From Falciphora oryzae (Eukaryota; Ascomycota; Sordariomycetes; Magnaporthales; Magnaporthaceae), in the NCBI GenBank assembly GCA_000733355.1, contig JNVV01000013.1:469323-533322 (forward strand): a DNA stretch of 64,000 nucleotides. The letters run 5' to 3'. Shown in pieces: positions 23,373 through 34,382 of this stretch. The position numbers were made by a program, and so were the translations under genes. Position 1 is the stretch's first letter, and every line of letters begins with the position of its first letter. Under the pieces are notes generated by a model. The model did not search any database. It saw only the letters and a program-made list of their open reading frames with translations, and was not told the origin of the DNA.

Positions 23373-25961
23373 GACTAGTCAAAGACACAGGTATCGCAAC
23401 GACAGGGTGAGGCTACCGAGGGCGACGGCGAATGGATCGTGGGTGGACGGCTTCGTTCTTTCTTTTGTTGTTTCCGGCTGCTTTGGGGGTTGGCTGAGTC
23501 CAGGGGGTTGGGTGCAGTGGACTGCTCGTTGGTTCGCGTAGGAGAGGCTGTAGGTGGTGAAACCGTGCCTTGGACCGAGGTTTGGTTGGGCGCAAAGACG
23601 AACAAAGAACGGCCGTCTTTGGCGATGGTCGCGAGGGCGATGATCTAGGATCGAGTCACAGACTTCTTTCCACAGTCACTTGGCAAATGCCCAAGGCGCG
23701 CGTCAAGTGTCGGCAGACGGGCGTGAGTGGGTGGGCCAGCGACGGGACGGGCGAAGGCAGAGCGCGCGTGACGGCGACGATCGAGCAGGATGGAAGCCAA
23801 AGGTGATTTTTCTCGGGCGGCGGCTTTGTGCGAGCAAGCAACGGAAAGACTGACCCGGCGAAGGTCAAAGCAAACTGAGGAGAGAAGAATGAAGAACGGG
23901 CAAGGAAACGGAGCACCCCGGAGGGAGGATTGGCAGGCGGGCGCGCTTGGTCGAGAGGAAGCGACCGGGTTGAGAACACGGGGAGGAGAAAGGAAAAACG
24001 GATGCGAGTAAGAAATGCAGGCCGTGATATTTTTCCTTTTTTTTTTTTTCCACTGTTTCGTTTACCAGCCCCACCCCGCACCCTGGCGGGCGGTCACAGC
24101 CCCGAAGAAAAATAAAAAATAAAAATAAAAGCCGGCGTCGCTTAGGTTCACTGTGGTCTGGCCGCGCCCACGCACGAATCCTGGTGCTACCCTGAACGGC
24201 CAGCGCAGTCATTGGCTGCCAATCGGCGTGAGCCGCGTGCCAAGTGCAGACGCGGAACCGGCCCAGTCGCAGTGGCAGCCGCGGGCGGCCTATTCAATCG
24301 CCCGCGTATTCTGCCCGGCCAACCTTGGAAGACTAGTGGAGATGTAGCAGCATCTGGAGCATCTGCGGCATTAGCAGCCAGTTTGGCGTGTTCAGCGGCC
24401 TGATTGTTGGCTTGATGCCGTCGCCCCCGCCCACTTGGTGCTTGGACGGCCTGGAGTCAGGAATGGAGACCGATCCCCTTCTTACTCACTTATCACTTAC
24501 TGGCCGCCAGCATTAATATCGAAACGAGTTCCGAACAAGCCTTCTGCGCGTACGTAAGCCCCATGCAGTGGATATGCGCGACTCGGCAGACGGTACGGAC
24601 ACGGTTTATCTATACCTCTAGCCTTGCCATGGCGTCAAGCCCCAGATCCGTTCAGTCGAGGCTGCTTGGTGTCCTGNNNNNNNNNNNNNNNNNNNNNNNN
24701 NNNNNNNNNNNNNNNNNNNNNNNNNNNNNNNNNNNNNNNNNNNNNNNNNNNNNNNNNNNNNNNNNNNNNNNNNNNNNNNNNNNNNNNNNNNNNNNNNNNN
24801 TGAATCCTTCCTTGCACCCCACGTTTTTGTCGGCCTTGTTTTTTCTCCCTGCCTCAGAAGCCCGCTGCGCTCAAGCGGCTCTTCGCTGCCCCTTGATATG
24901 ATTCTCGACCCCGTTCCTCTTGCAGACCTCATTCATATTCACACTCGTGGGTGAGGCAGCGGGGCGCCTAATCTTTGTGCTGAGCTGACCGACAAGTCAT
25001 GCTCGGCCGGCCTCGTTACCCTTCTCACGCTGACCACCTCCCTTCCCGTCCGGGGAAAGTCCCAGGGGCTCGGCCACTCCGATAGTGGGCTATCTTGGCG
25101 ACTTGCTTCCATGCTAATAGCTTCTCGACATCTCTTCTTCAGTGCACACAGTGAGTTGGCTGGTTTTGCTCATGCTTCCATTTGTGGCTTGGCAGAATCC
25201 TCGGAATAGTCTGCCCCCAGTGACACGTGTAAGCGGGCCGCGTGCCGGCACGCTACTACAACAGTCTCTTCGGGCCGCCTCTAGCAGCGCAGATGAAGAA
25301 GAGCAGGCCCGCCATGCAGACACCAATAGTGGGCATATACTCTTTTGCAAACTGCTTCGGCGTCTATGACGCTGTCAGCAAATATGCTACCAATGATGCT
25401 TTTCTTTCGCATGTGATGCCCTAAATCCAGTGGTATGAATCAGATCCCTCACCCTGCCCATATCTTACTGGCCTTGTTTCGTTCCTCACTGTCACGAGAA
25501 GCCGAGCACAGGAATTTCGACGCCCGCTCCAAAATATCCTTCGCAGGCAGTACACGCTGAAGTGCCATGGCTCGGTTTGCAACTTGCGATCGCTACCTCT
25601 ATTGGCTGTTGGGGCTTCTGATTTGTCTAGATTCATACCATCCACGCATTTCTTCATCTCAAACGTTCGCTCGAGTTTACATTATACACGGCAAGCCAGC
25701 CAATGCGGCTGGCCCGCTGATGAATACCTCCATCGATTTCGCGACTGGAGAAGTCTCCTAATCCCCACGATTTCACACCCGGCCCGCCGCACTCGATGGC
25801 AGGTCGACCTCTGATCATGCCGTGTATCGTGTATGATCGACTGGCCGACCAATGGGCAACGGACCTGCCCGCCTCAGCACAGTCTTCTTTGCCTCTCCCT
25901 CCCTCCCTAGGCCTTTTGGCCGATGTGGTCCAGCATCAGCTGGAGAACACACAGGTTTGCT
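23373..25961. other. Intergenic with assembly gap, no gene supported
   Basis: About 2.6 kb. It holds the eIF2A promoter and leader (23373 to about 24150, with a T run near 24039), an N gap and the presumed 3' region of MPC1. Small frames on both strands carry no recognisable domain. Confidence 0.5.
24677..24800. other. Assembly gap (124 N)
   Basis: Run of N in intergenic DNA. No coding sequence flanks it on either side. Confidence 1.
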
Positions 25962-26734
25962 TTATTTGCTAACAGCCTCTTCCGTCTTCCCTTGCAGCGC
26001 TTTGACAGTCGACATGGTGGATTCTGCGGCCGCGGCCCTTTCCTTGCCTCCCCACTGATGCCAGTTGAGATACCGGTAGCCCTGCGTCAGCTGGGCGCCG
26101 GCGTTGACGAAGTGGCAGGCGAACAGAAGGTAGTTCTTGGGGGTGACTGCCAGCGAGTACCGCATGAAGGTGCCTGCGTAGATGATGAGCGAGCCCGTCA
26201 TTGTCGGCGAGATCCTTGAGGACGACAGGCATTAGCGAGGGATGCACAAAAAGAAAGGTTTGGCAAGGCCAGTCGCGCGGGGGCAACCGCGTTCGGGGTG
26301 TCTTACAGCTCGGGGCTTTTTTGCGTGTCCATGACTGCCGCGAGGGGAATGCCAAAGTTGGACGCCGGGCCCCAAAAGTCTGCAGCCAGATATTCCGGTT
26401 AGCAACGCCGGATGTCCAGGAGAAAGGTCCGCGGCACAGGCCCGCGACCCCTCCACGCCCCCGCGTGTCGCGCATCTCGTTTCCGGACAGTTCGGAATGC
26501 CATATTCCACACGGGAAGGGCATTAGAGAGACTCGGTCGCCTGGAAGCAGGGAGCAGGCCGACGGGGCGCGGAGGGAGGCAGGATCCCGACGTCTCCGGA
26601 ATCGGACGGCGGATACGGAGGGGGGCGGCGGCTTGGCGGCACGCGACACATTTTTACGTACGGGTCGAGCAGAAGTAGTCGGTCACAGGGTTGGCCCTGA
26701 TGCGGGCGTTTATCGCCTTGACAAATGCCGCCAT
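25962..26734 (-). CDS. MPC1: Mitochondrial pyruvate carrier subunit 1 (MPC1)
   Basis: Three exons, 26734-26662, 26379-26307 and 26214-25962 (399 nt, 132 residues), phases closed. Donors are GTACGT and GTAAGA; acceptors are TGCAG and TCAAG. The spliced protein has every MPC1 landmark: DYFCSTHFWGPASNFGIPLA, DTQKSPELIS, FMRYSLAVTPKNYLLFACHF and AQLTQGYRYLN. Mpc1 pairs with Mpc2/Mpc3 in the inner mitochondrial membrane to import pyruvate into the matrix. A hydrophilic tail of about 25 residues after the last helix is longer than in the animal protein but usual for fungi. Unspliced, only the last 79 residues form a convincing frame, so the gene is easily missed or truncated. Confidence 0.94.
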
Positions 26735-29700
26735 TTTGAGAGCAATTGGGTGGCCGACGTCGCTGACTTTGGTCGTGCTGAGCAGCGAAAAGGAAGGGAA
26801 TGCAAAATTATTTGGGGGGCCGTGATAAAGACGTTGGGAAGTTCCGATGATTCTCCAAATTTTGGGTGGGTCTCCGCTGACGGGGATTCCGGACATTGAG
26901 CACGTGACCCTGGCTTTCCCAACGAATCGGGGGTGTCGGGGTGCTCCGAATATCGGTGGAACGTCAACAAGAGCTGAGAGGGTGAGAGGTCAAGAAGACG
27001 ACGATGGGTGTCGCACAAGCAGAGTATTTTCCTTTTCAGAATGCAGCCCAGCCCCACGACATCCTAGCGTAAGACCAGGCTGGCTGCTGCGCCGTTCGAT
27101 CAACAGCGGCTGGGCGGTTTGGCAGCTCATTCTGACAATGAGCATCATCCCTGTTCTCCGATGTTGACCCCACAGTTCTCATCTTTTTGGCCAAGTCCAT
27201 CAACCCAAACTCATCATTATATTTGGCTTCTTTCTGGCTCTCTTCTGGCTCTCTCCTGGCTCTCTGGCTCTATCAGGGCAAATCCACTAGTCGCTAGCAA
27301 AGCTCTTGCGTAACTTCCTGGAAGAAAAATGCTCTCAGGGACCTGGTCCAGTGTTGGGATGAGAAACCTCTCAGGAACCATCTTGGAGGCTGTCATGCAT
27401 AACGAAAATCGAGGACCTGGCTAGCCGGTGCACTCTCCCGATTGGTTTCGCTCATGGCCGAGTGCAACAGACGGCACTTAGCCTAACCCCGGCAAACAGC
27501 TGAAGGGATCAAGGCACGCAGGGCATGTATGCTATCCAAGTCCCCCATCGCGGCGAGAAGCCTAGGAATAGGGTGAAGGCCGAGCGGGCTTGGGCGCGCC
27601 TGAAGTCCTAGGCACATGGCGGGTCTGTGAATTGAGCGGAGTCATCGATAGAGTCGTCTTAGGCTGGCTTGCAGTTATTGTCGACTCCTCTGTGCACCCC
27701 ATTCTAGGCTCGTTGCACGATTATCTCGCTGCCTTCTCTTGTCTCGAACCACGGACGGCGCAGGTGTCATCTATCCTGCTCTTTTTCGGTCGCCTCCGCA
27801 GCGTTGGCCAATTATTTGATGATTTTTGCAACTCAAGCTTAGACTGGGCTTCGCAATAGCGGCGCTGCATCTCTGTACCTGGAAGCCATTCACTCTGTGC
27901 AGGAGTAAGAAAAAGAACGGCCTACAAGACAGTCCAAATTAGCTCAAAGTTGCAATGGAAATGCATGGGTGCCGTTGAGTGCCCGTCCGCAGACCTTCCC
28001 TCTCAATCAATCACGAATCTTTATCAGGGATAAATTCTGGAGACTTATTCCTGTTTTGGCAGTCGGGCCCTCAACCACTCAAGGGGATGGGCTGGCAGTG
28101 TGACGTCACAGGCCGAACCCCGACTTGGACCGCCGCCGACTCCAAAGCGGAAAAGCCGACGGCAGCCGTCAGCGATGAGCGGAGCAGGCGGAGAAAACGC
28201 CGCGCCAGCAAACGTGACGCTGCCGCAGCTCGTCACAGGCGGCGACGGGCCCGGCCGGCAGCTCGTTGCCGCATCCGGCTCGCCAATGGTTGCTGTCCGC
28301 GCGGCGTGACCGCCGATCGCAGTTTCGCCGGCGCCGATCCTGATTTTGCCAATGCCAGCAGATTCCTCCGCCGTCCAGGCCGTGTCCCCACTCTTCGCTC
28401 CTTCCGTCACACGCCGCGCTTTCTGCGGGCGATCGGGCCAATGGCCGAGCCACAGCGCCGCCGATCGTTGTCGCACAAGCCCATGTGCATCTGTGGCTTT
28501 CCATCACAACTGTTGCGTCTCCGCTGGGCCGCCGAGCCACAGCTCCGTCGCCACCAGCCCTCCAGTGCGTCTGTGGCTTGTGATCGTCCGCCTCCTTCCC
28601 TTCCTCGGGCGCCTTCCAGCCTCCTTGCACACCCTTGGCGATGGAATCACTCGTTCAAGCTATACTATAGCTGTGGCTGTCTTTCGATCGGCAAGTGGTT
28701 TGCCGAAAGCGCCCAACCCACGGGCTCCTCATCACCGTCTGGCCGAGGAAAACGTTGGGGAAGAGCCACGGCGATCCCGACACCCCCCTCCTCGCCTCTG
28801 CAGGTAGACTGCCCGATGAGGCAATCCTCGACCGCCATCTGGCCGTTCCATTGGCGGCCCTGTCCCACGGGGGCGTGTCTCCTGTTGGGACTGCGACGAT
28901 TCTCCGTCACATTCGATCTTGTGCTCGGTTAGGGTTTCGTCCCGTTTTGCCCGCTGTGGCTGGACCACTCCGGAAGGTGCACCGTCGAGGGCTGCGTGGC
29001 GAAAAACGGCCGTTGCCGCGTGGCGAAGGTCGTCGAGGCCATCCGTTGTGCCGGTCCTTTCCTCGACTCGTTAGCCACTGCTGCATGAGAGGGGGATCAC
29101 TGCAGTTCAATATCCTTCCTCCGCGGACCGTCACCTCCGCCACATCTTGCCGGCAGCTTTGTGGCTAATAAGGATCTCTTTTGTGTCAGGGACACGCGCG
29201 TTGTGGCGAGATAATCTCCTCCCCTTGGCGCAAATCGCCCGTTCCCGTCTCGTCGTTCTAGCCACATGCGCCTGGCGAGCATCAGCCGGTGATGTGGCTT
29301 CACACCCAACCCCAGCCTGCAGATCTTCGCCCCTACCGTTCTGGACTCCACGCGAGGAAGACACTGAAGGGTCCTCGGTCTCCAACCGACCCGCCACTCC
29401 CGCTTGTGATTCGCGGCCCAGCTTCCCCTCAGTCCCTCTTGCCCTTGTCCAGCTGAGCCCGCGTGGGTTGGTGCGTCGCTCCCGTCCGCCAGACTGTGTG
29501 GGAAACGTTCGCGGGACGGTTGGGGAGCAGGGTAAGGGTGCCTGCCTCTATTTATTACAGGTGCTCGCTTGTTGGGGAGCAGCGGCACACGCCTGTCCAC
29601 ACACCGACGCACACACCCCATCCCTTGCCGCACTTCCGTCCCTACGGGTCCAGGTCCTCGGGGCTGTGGCTGGTGCACGCGCGTTCGCGCTACGGCACTA

Positions 29701-32461
29701 CCACCCTGAAAAGGTATGCGGCCGATAGGGCAGGCATCGTGCATGGAGCCTCCAGGCCTGCGGTACGAAAAAGGTACTTCTAGACAAAGTACACACAAAT
29801 TCCCACCCTCCACTTCTCCCTTGAACAGCCTGCCGACCTTCTCTCACCGTCGCTTCTCTGTTAACCTCACCTTCGACAAGCGAAAAAGCCACCGTATAAT
29901 GGTAAAACTAGACGATAAGATGCATATCGTAAGACTTGCTCAATGAGCTTCGCTTTTACTAGCCAACCAGCCACGCCAGCCTAGATCAAAAAGCCGCGGC
30001 GCGGCTGTTGACGACGCCGCCAAAAAGGATCGGCGCTGTCATAACCATATCGGGAACAATGTCAGGAGTCTAGTGGCTCTTTTTGCACCAATGCCTCGAC
30101 GTTCTCGTCCCACACCCTCTCTTCTCGCTTCCGTTTACCCCCTTTCCCCAGCGTCTCGTCGTTATTCTTCCGCCTCAAGGTCTGCATGGCGGCGCCCCTT
30201 CAAATTGTGGCGGGTGAAGTCCCTTCTTCTCACTCCATCGCTCCGTGTTTGGTGTCAAAGTACCGGTACAAAGGCCACCCCAGATGAATGCAGGTCGAGG
30301 TAAATTGGTCTCCCGGCCGCGGATTTGCGACCACCACCTCGGTAGAATCAGTCAGATACACACGCAGGCGCACGTCCGACATGCCATGCATGCCGGAGTT
30401 GTGATTTCCCATGCCTACCCGCGACTCTGCGGGGGGTGGTGGGGAAATTACCGAGACATGCCAAAAGGGGAGAATTTTACACCATCCAGGAGGAAAATAT
30501 GAGCAAGGAGAAGGAAAAAACCGCGAAGACAAAAAATAGTGAACAAAACGAAGTCAAGGAAATAAAATAGATAAAAAGTAATAAAAGCATCGTGTAAAAG
30601 GACTAAGACAGAGGGGTAATAAAATGTATAGATCATGCACAGGTGGACTGTCACGACGCGCGATTGTTGGTGAGATGAACAATGAGCCCCTTTTTTCGGG
30701 TTCAGCAGCCTAACATCACGAGCAGCGATCCTATTCCACGAGCACTCATGCCACACCACAACTAATAACCAACATAACACTGGAAAGTCAATAGAGGCAA
30801 AGCTGTAAAAGAATGTTATTCGATCAAGAGAAAAGTTATATGCAGACAAAGGTCGCGCTAGCCACTCTCTGTGACGCCGGAAGCTTTCTAGAGCATTGGA
30901 CAAGGCGTTGGCTCTCGCTCGAAACTCCCTTTTCATGGTAGAAGTCCTATGAACAGCACTTCCCACCAGACATACACATGCCGAGTTTGATCCGGCAGAT
31001 GGGCTCTTGTCTACTAGACGCAGCCCCTATCCCGAGTCAAGACAACTGGCCGCCGTATCGGGGACCGCCGTTGGCGTCGAGGGGAAATGGTCACGAGCGT
31101 CACTCCTATTCGCCCGTGAACGACCCTTGTGCGTGCAATCAGAGCACGCGATGAGCTCGCCGCTTGTCCCAGGGTCCGTTTACACTTGTCATGAGTTCCG
31201 TCATCGTCGAGCCAGTCGTTGCGTGCCATTGGGCCCTCGATGTGACCAACTGCAGGAGGCGAAAAGGGGCAGAGAGAGAGGCATGGGGATATGCAAGATG
31301 TCTTTGGCGCCGCATGTGCTGGCACGGAGATGGGCTATCTACCTGCCACTCCTACCTAGGCCGTTAGGAGGAAAAGGCCGAAGCCAGAGAGATACGTATA
31401 GGGAAGTGCCTGCTGGGCACCTGCGTGCCACCGTCCGAGCCGCCGACTTGGCCGGCTCGACTTGCCCTCGCACAAGGCCTATCTGAAAGGCCGAAGGGAG
31501 GGTGTGGCATTAAAACTCTCGGGCGGCAAGAGCCTAAACAGCACAGAGGTGAGGTGAGGCATGAAGGAGAAAAAAGCAACCATGTTGAGCCGAAAAAAAA
31601 AAGGTGATGATGATGTCTGAGATGGCTATTCCGGAGGGCTCTCGCGTCAGGGTCTGGGCTTGACGTGTCTTGGGCTCGGCATCGGCAACAACTGACCGCT
31701 CTTGATCGCCGTGTAAGTGATATCGGGTTGCCGCCACACGCGGGCTTGGGCATCCAGGGAGACATGAAGGCACGAAGGCAAGGGGGTAACCAAAGCGAAG
31801 AAGAAGGGGGTTGGCCGCCGGGGCTGAACGCACGTGAGAGAGAACCACAAGAGAGCCGTGTCCATTCCCACGATGGGTGTGTCCCACAGATACCTAGGCA
31901 CGCACATAGGTAGGTGCCTGAGGGTCTAGACCAGGCCGGTCGGCCGATTGATCAACAGCGGCTGGACGACGACGAGGGGAATGAACGCGCAACGCATTCG
32001 CCACAGCGGAAACCCTCGCTCTGCAGGTCGAGCACAGCCACTTTACGTGGGAGACTGCTGGGTGGTGTGGTGGTGTCCAGCCTAAGGACGGGATGCGACC
32101 CACCCTTCTCCCGAGATCGTTTCAAGCAAGTCCGCCCTGGGGGCCACTGCCGCCGCCACCCGCTGTTGGTGAGCCTGCCGTGCCTGCCCAACAGTGAACT
32201 CCGCCAGCTTCAAGATCCCCTGTTCGCATATCGAGAATTTTTATTTTTATTTTTTCTGTATTCTTTGCAATTCTTTCGTTCTATGCTTGAACGTACACCC
32301 CCTCCCAACGTGGCGCTACCTGACCCCATGGGCCAATTTGTTCAGAGAAAAATGGATAAGGAAAAAAAAAAAAAAATCGAGAAAACGGCAAGAAAAGATT
32401 GATTGGGCTGATGTGCAAGATTGCGTCACAGTGTCGCTCCCTCTTCCATTGTGCTGGGGAA
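26735..32461. other. Gene-poor region left of the transposon
   Basis: About 5.7 kb with no gene I can support. The longest frame (27979-28932, +) has shadow frames on the other strand, strong Arg/Pro/Ser bias and no domain. Content worth recording: a CTGGCTCT-rich imperfect microsatellite at about 27230-27270, the TGTGGCT heptamer cluster at 28448-29671, and an A run at 32360-32374 close to the transposon. Confidence 0.5.
28448..29671. repeat. Cluster of TGTGGCT heptamers
   Basis: The heptamer occurs on the plus strand at 28492, 28572, 28672, 28955, 29160, 29293 and 29665. Its complement AGCCACA occurs at 28448, 28535 and 29260. The first two pairs (28448/28492 and 28535/28572) sit in two diverged copies of an 80-90 bp unit, each starting GCCGAGCCACAG and containing a GTGCRTCTGTGGCTT block. 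The others are dispersed. A single heptamer would be expected well under once in this length. No gene overlaps the cluster. Confidence 0.6.
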
Positions 32462-32467
32462 CCCCGG
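32462..32467. repeat. Target-site duplication, left copy (CCCCGG)
   Basis: The hexamer CCCCGG directly abuts the left terminal inverted repeat. An identical direct copy abuts the right one at 37747-37752. The match does not extend beyond six bases. Confidence 0.8.
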
Positions 32468-32504
32468 TACGGCAGTGCATAAGGCCCGACGAGACAAAAC
32501 CCAA
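32468..32504 (+). repeat. Terminal inverted repeat, left
   Basis: 37 bases starting TACGGCAGTGCATAAGG and ending GAGACAAAACCCAA, identical to the reverse complement of 37710-37746. Including the adjacent GG, the inverted match is 39 bases. Confidence 0.93.
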
Positions 32505-32586
32505 AAATGGCAGCTAGACTTACGCCCATGTGGGCCAGAGGCGTGCAACATTTAAATTTAGCAAGCGCACAGCCCAAATCAATGTC

Positions 32587-32626
32587 AATAGCCGAACCAT
32601 TACATCCTTGCCATTTTTCGGCTATT
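32587..32626. repeat. Perfect 10-bp inverted repeat near left end of element
   Basis: AATAGCCGAA (32587-32596) and TTCGGCTATT (32617-32626) are exact reverse complements separated by 20 bases. They lie between the left TIR and the first gene. They could be a subterminal protein-binding site or a promoter element. A TATTTAAA sequence overlaps the right arm (32623-32630), about 80 bases before the ATG at 32708. Confidence 0.6.
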
Positions 32627-32707
32627 TAAATCGAGTTTAGAAATGCAAACCGGTGAGCAGAGATTTACATTCCTTTACACCATTTTATATGGCTTCACAG
32701 CTTCACC

Positions 32708-33805
32708 ATGCCTTTGGACGTCCCTAACTGTGGGCAAAAAGTCCATGCAACCATCATTGCTTATGCCAATCCTCCTTTTACATTTTATCCCGACTGTGGC
32801 TATCGCTTTCCCAAGCCCCCTGCCCCTGGCGACGAGGTTGTCGACCTATCTATCGTTTCGTTACCTCCCCTACCACGATCTCCTACCCCTGCCCTATCGT
32901 TGCCTGCCTTCCCTATCAAACGAAAAACACCTTTGGCCGATAATACAGCTTTTGCCGTGCGTAAACGCAACCACAGCATGCTGTTAACCAGAAAGCCTTC
33001 CAAACCATTGAGTATTACCATTAGCACGAACTTTTTTTATAGCAAACACTATTACCAAAATAAAAACGACCCTATCCTTGCAAAGATCCGGCATTACAAA
33101 GCTATTACCCCGCTAAAAGTTTTCCATCCTGCCCAATACCCAGCCGAGCACGTTTTCCCTTTACTCGAACATTTTATCATGTTTATCGTAAACAAAAATG
33201 CATTTTTTCCCACTCAAAAAAAGCTCGATTGGGTTCTAATCGCCGGGGTTAAAAGCAATAAAACCGGCATTACCGAAATTCCTTACATAATCGAAGGCTC
33301 AATTTCGTTCGGCCTTTTACTACGCAAGCTTTACCTAAATACGCGATACATTTCCTTTTTCCCAAGCATTTACTTTAACTAACATGCTTTTACTAAAGCT
33401 GTTAAAGCCGAATACACTTTGTCGTTTTTCGCCAGCACCTTTACAAATCCTCCTGCTTCCAAAAAGCCAGCTTACACCTTTAAAAATAATATTTCCCTGG
33501 TAGGAAGCAGCCCCGGAGGATTTATTACCCTATCCCCACGCAAAAAGGCATCAGCTCCTGCACGCAAACGCAGCGTCAAAAAAAAACCGGGAACGAAAAT
33601 TAAAGTAAAGCTAATAGCTCGGGTAACCAGGCCTTCGAAACACGTAGTTGCCCCCATCCCGCTATCGTTCGCCCTACCACATCCACTAAACTCCCTATTA
33701 GCGGAAATGTCCGTTGCATTATTAAATTCGTTACCCAGTAACAATGCCAACAAAAAGGCGAACGAGTCACTACCTACCCGGTACACCCTTATACGCGAAA
33801 ATTAA
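32708..33805 (+). pseudogene. Transposon ORF of unknown function, one in-frame stop
   Basis: A single frame runs from ATG 32708 to TAA 33803-33805 (about 365 codons), broken only by TAA at 33380-33382. Frames before and after that stop are the same, so it is one gene and not two. The TAA could derive from CAA by one C-to-T change. Visible content: two CG-x-K/Y units near the start (NCGQKVH, DCGYRF) that could be half of a zinc site, a Pro-rich stretch, a hydrophobic/aromatic middle and a Lys-rich basic patch after the stop (KKKPGTKIKVK). I recognise no domain. It is convergent with the integrase gene and probably an accessory protein of the element. An intron around the stop is possible. Confidence 0.6.
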
Positions 33806-33807
33806 CC

Positions 33808-34382
33808 CCAATAAATAAATAAATACGCATAAAAATATATTAATGCGCACAGCTAATACCTATAAATTAGGGGCATATCGCGTACTTCCAAACCTACAAC
33901 TATTCCACCTTTCTTTATAAAGCTCCGTAACAAACGGGGCCGGGCTTTATTTACCGGAGCAAACAAATCCCCCGTTAGTAAACGGACTTAAAATTGCCAA
34001 AGTAATAAATTCGATAACCCAAATGCATCGGACGATATTTCGGGCTAAAAAGTGTTTACGAGGATATATTAACAGGTTAACGCACGTATATATATTAGCA
34101 ATCTACTACTTTACTTTTTATTTGTTTGCAATTCCAAATTTCCTATATCCTTAATTAAATCCTCCGCTTTATCGGCTGGTTTTTCGTTTTTTTGGAGCCA
34201 TCCTCCGCGAGCTAATATATATTTTGGAGTTTAATTTCTAACCTGCGGATAAAAGCAACCGCAAATTTTTTGTCCAGCGTAGGGGAGATGGAAAGCGACA
34301 ATATGGGTTATATACCAATGCATACGTGCTTTTTTAAAGCTTCCTTTAACGCAAAGTACTGCTTAAAGTAGGGCTGGTTTCG
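33808..34382. other. AT-rich spacer inside the element
   Basis: Between the convergent 3' ends of the plus-strand ORF and the integrase. Very AT-rich with TATATA tracts; no reading frame of note. Confidence 0.5.

Noticed and set aside
27979..28932. Plus-strand frame of 317 codons
   Set aside because: Arg/Pro/Ser-biased, shadowed by long frames on the other strand, no domain, and it overlaps the heptamer repeats.
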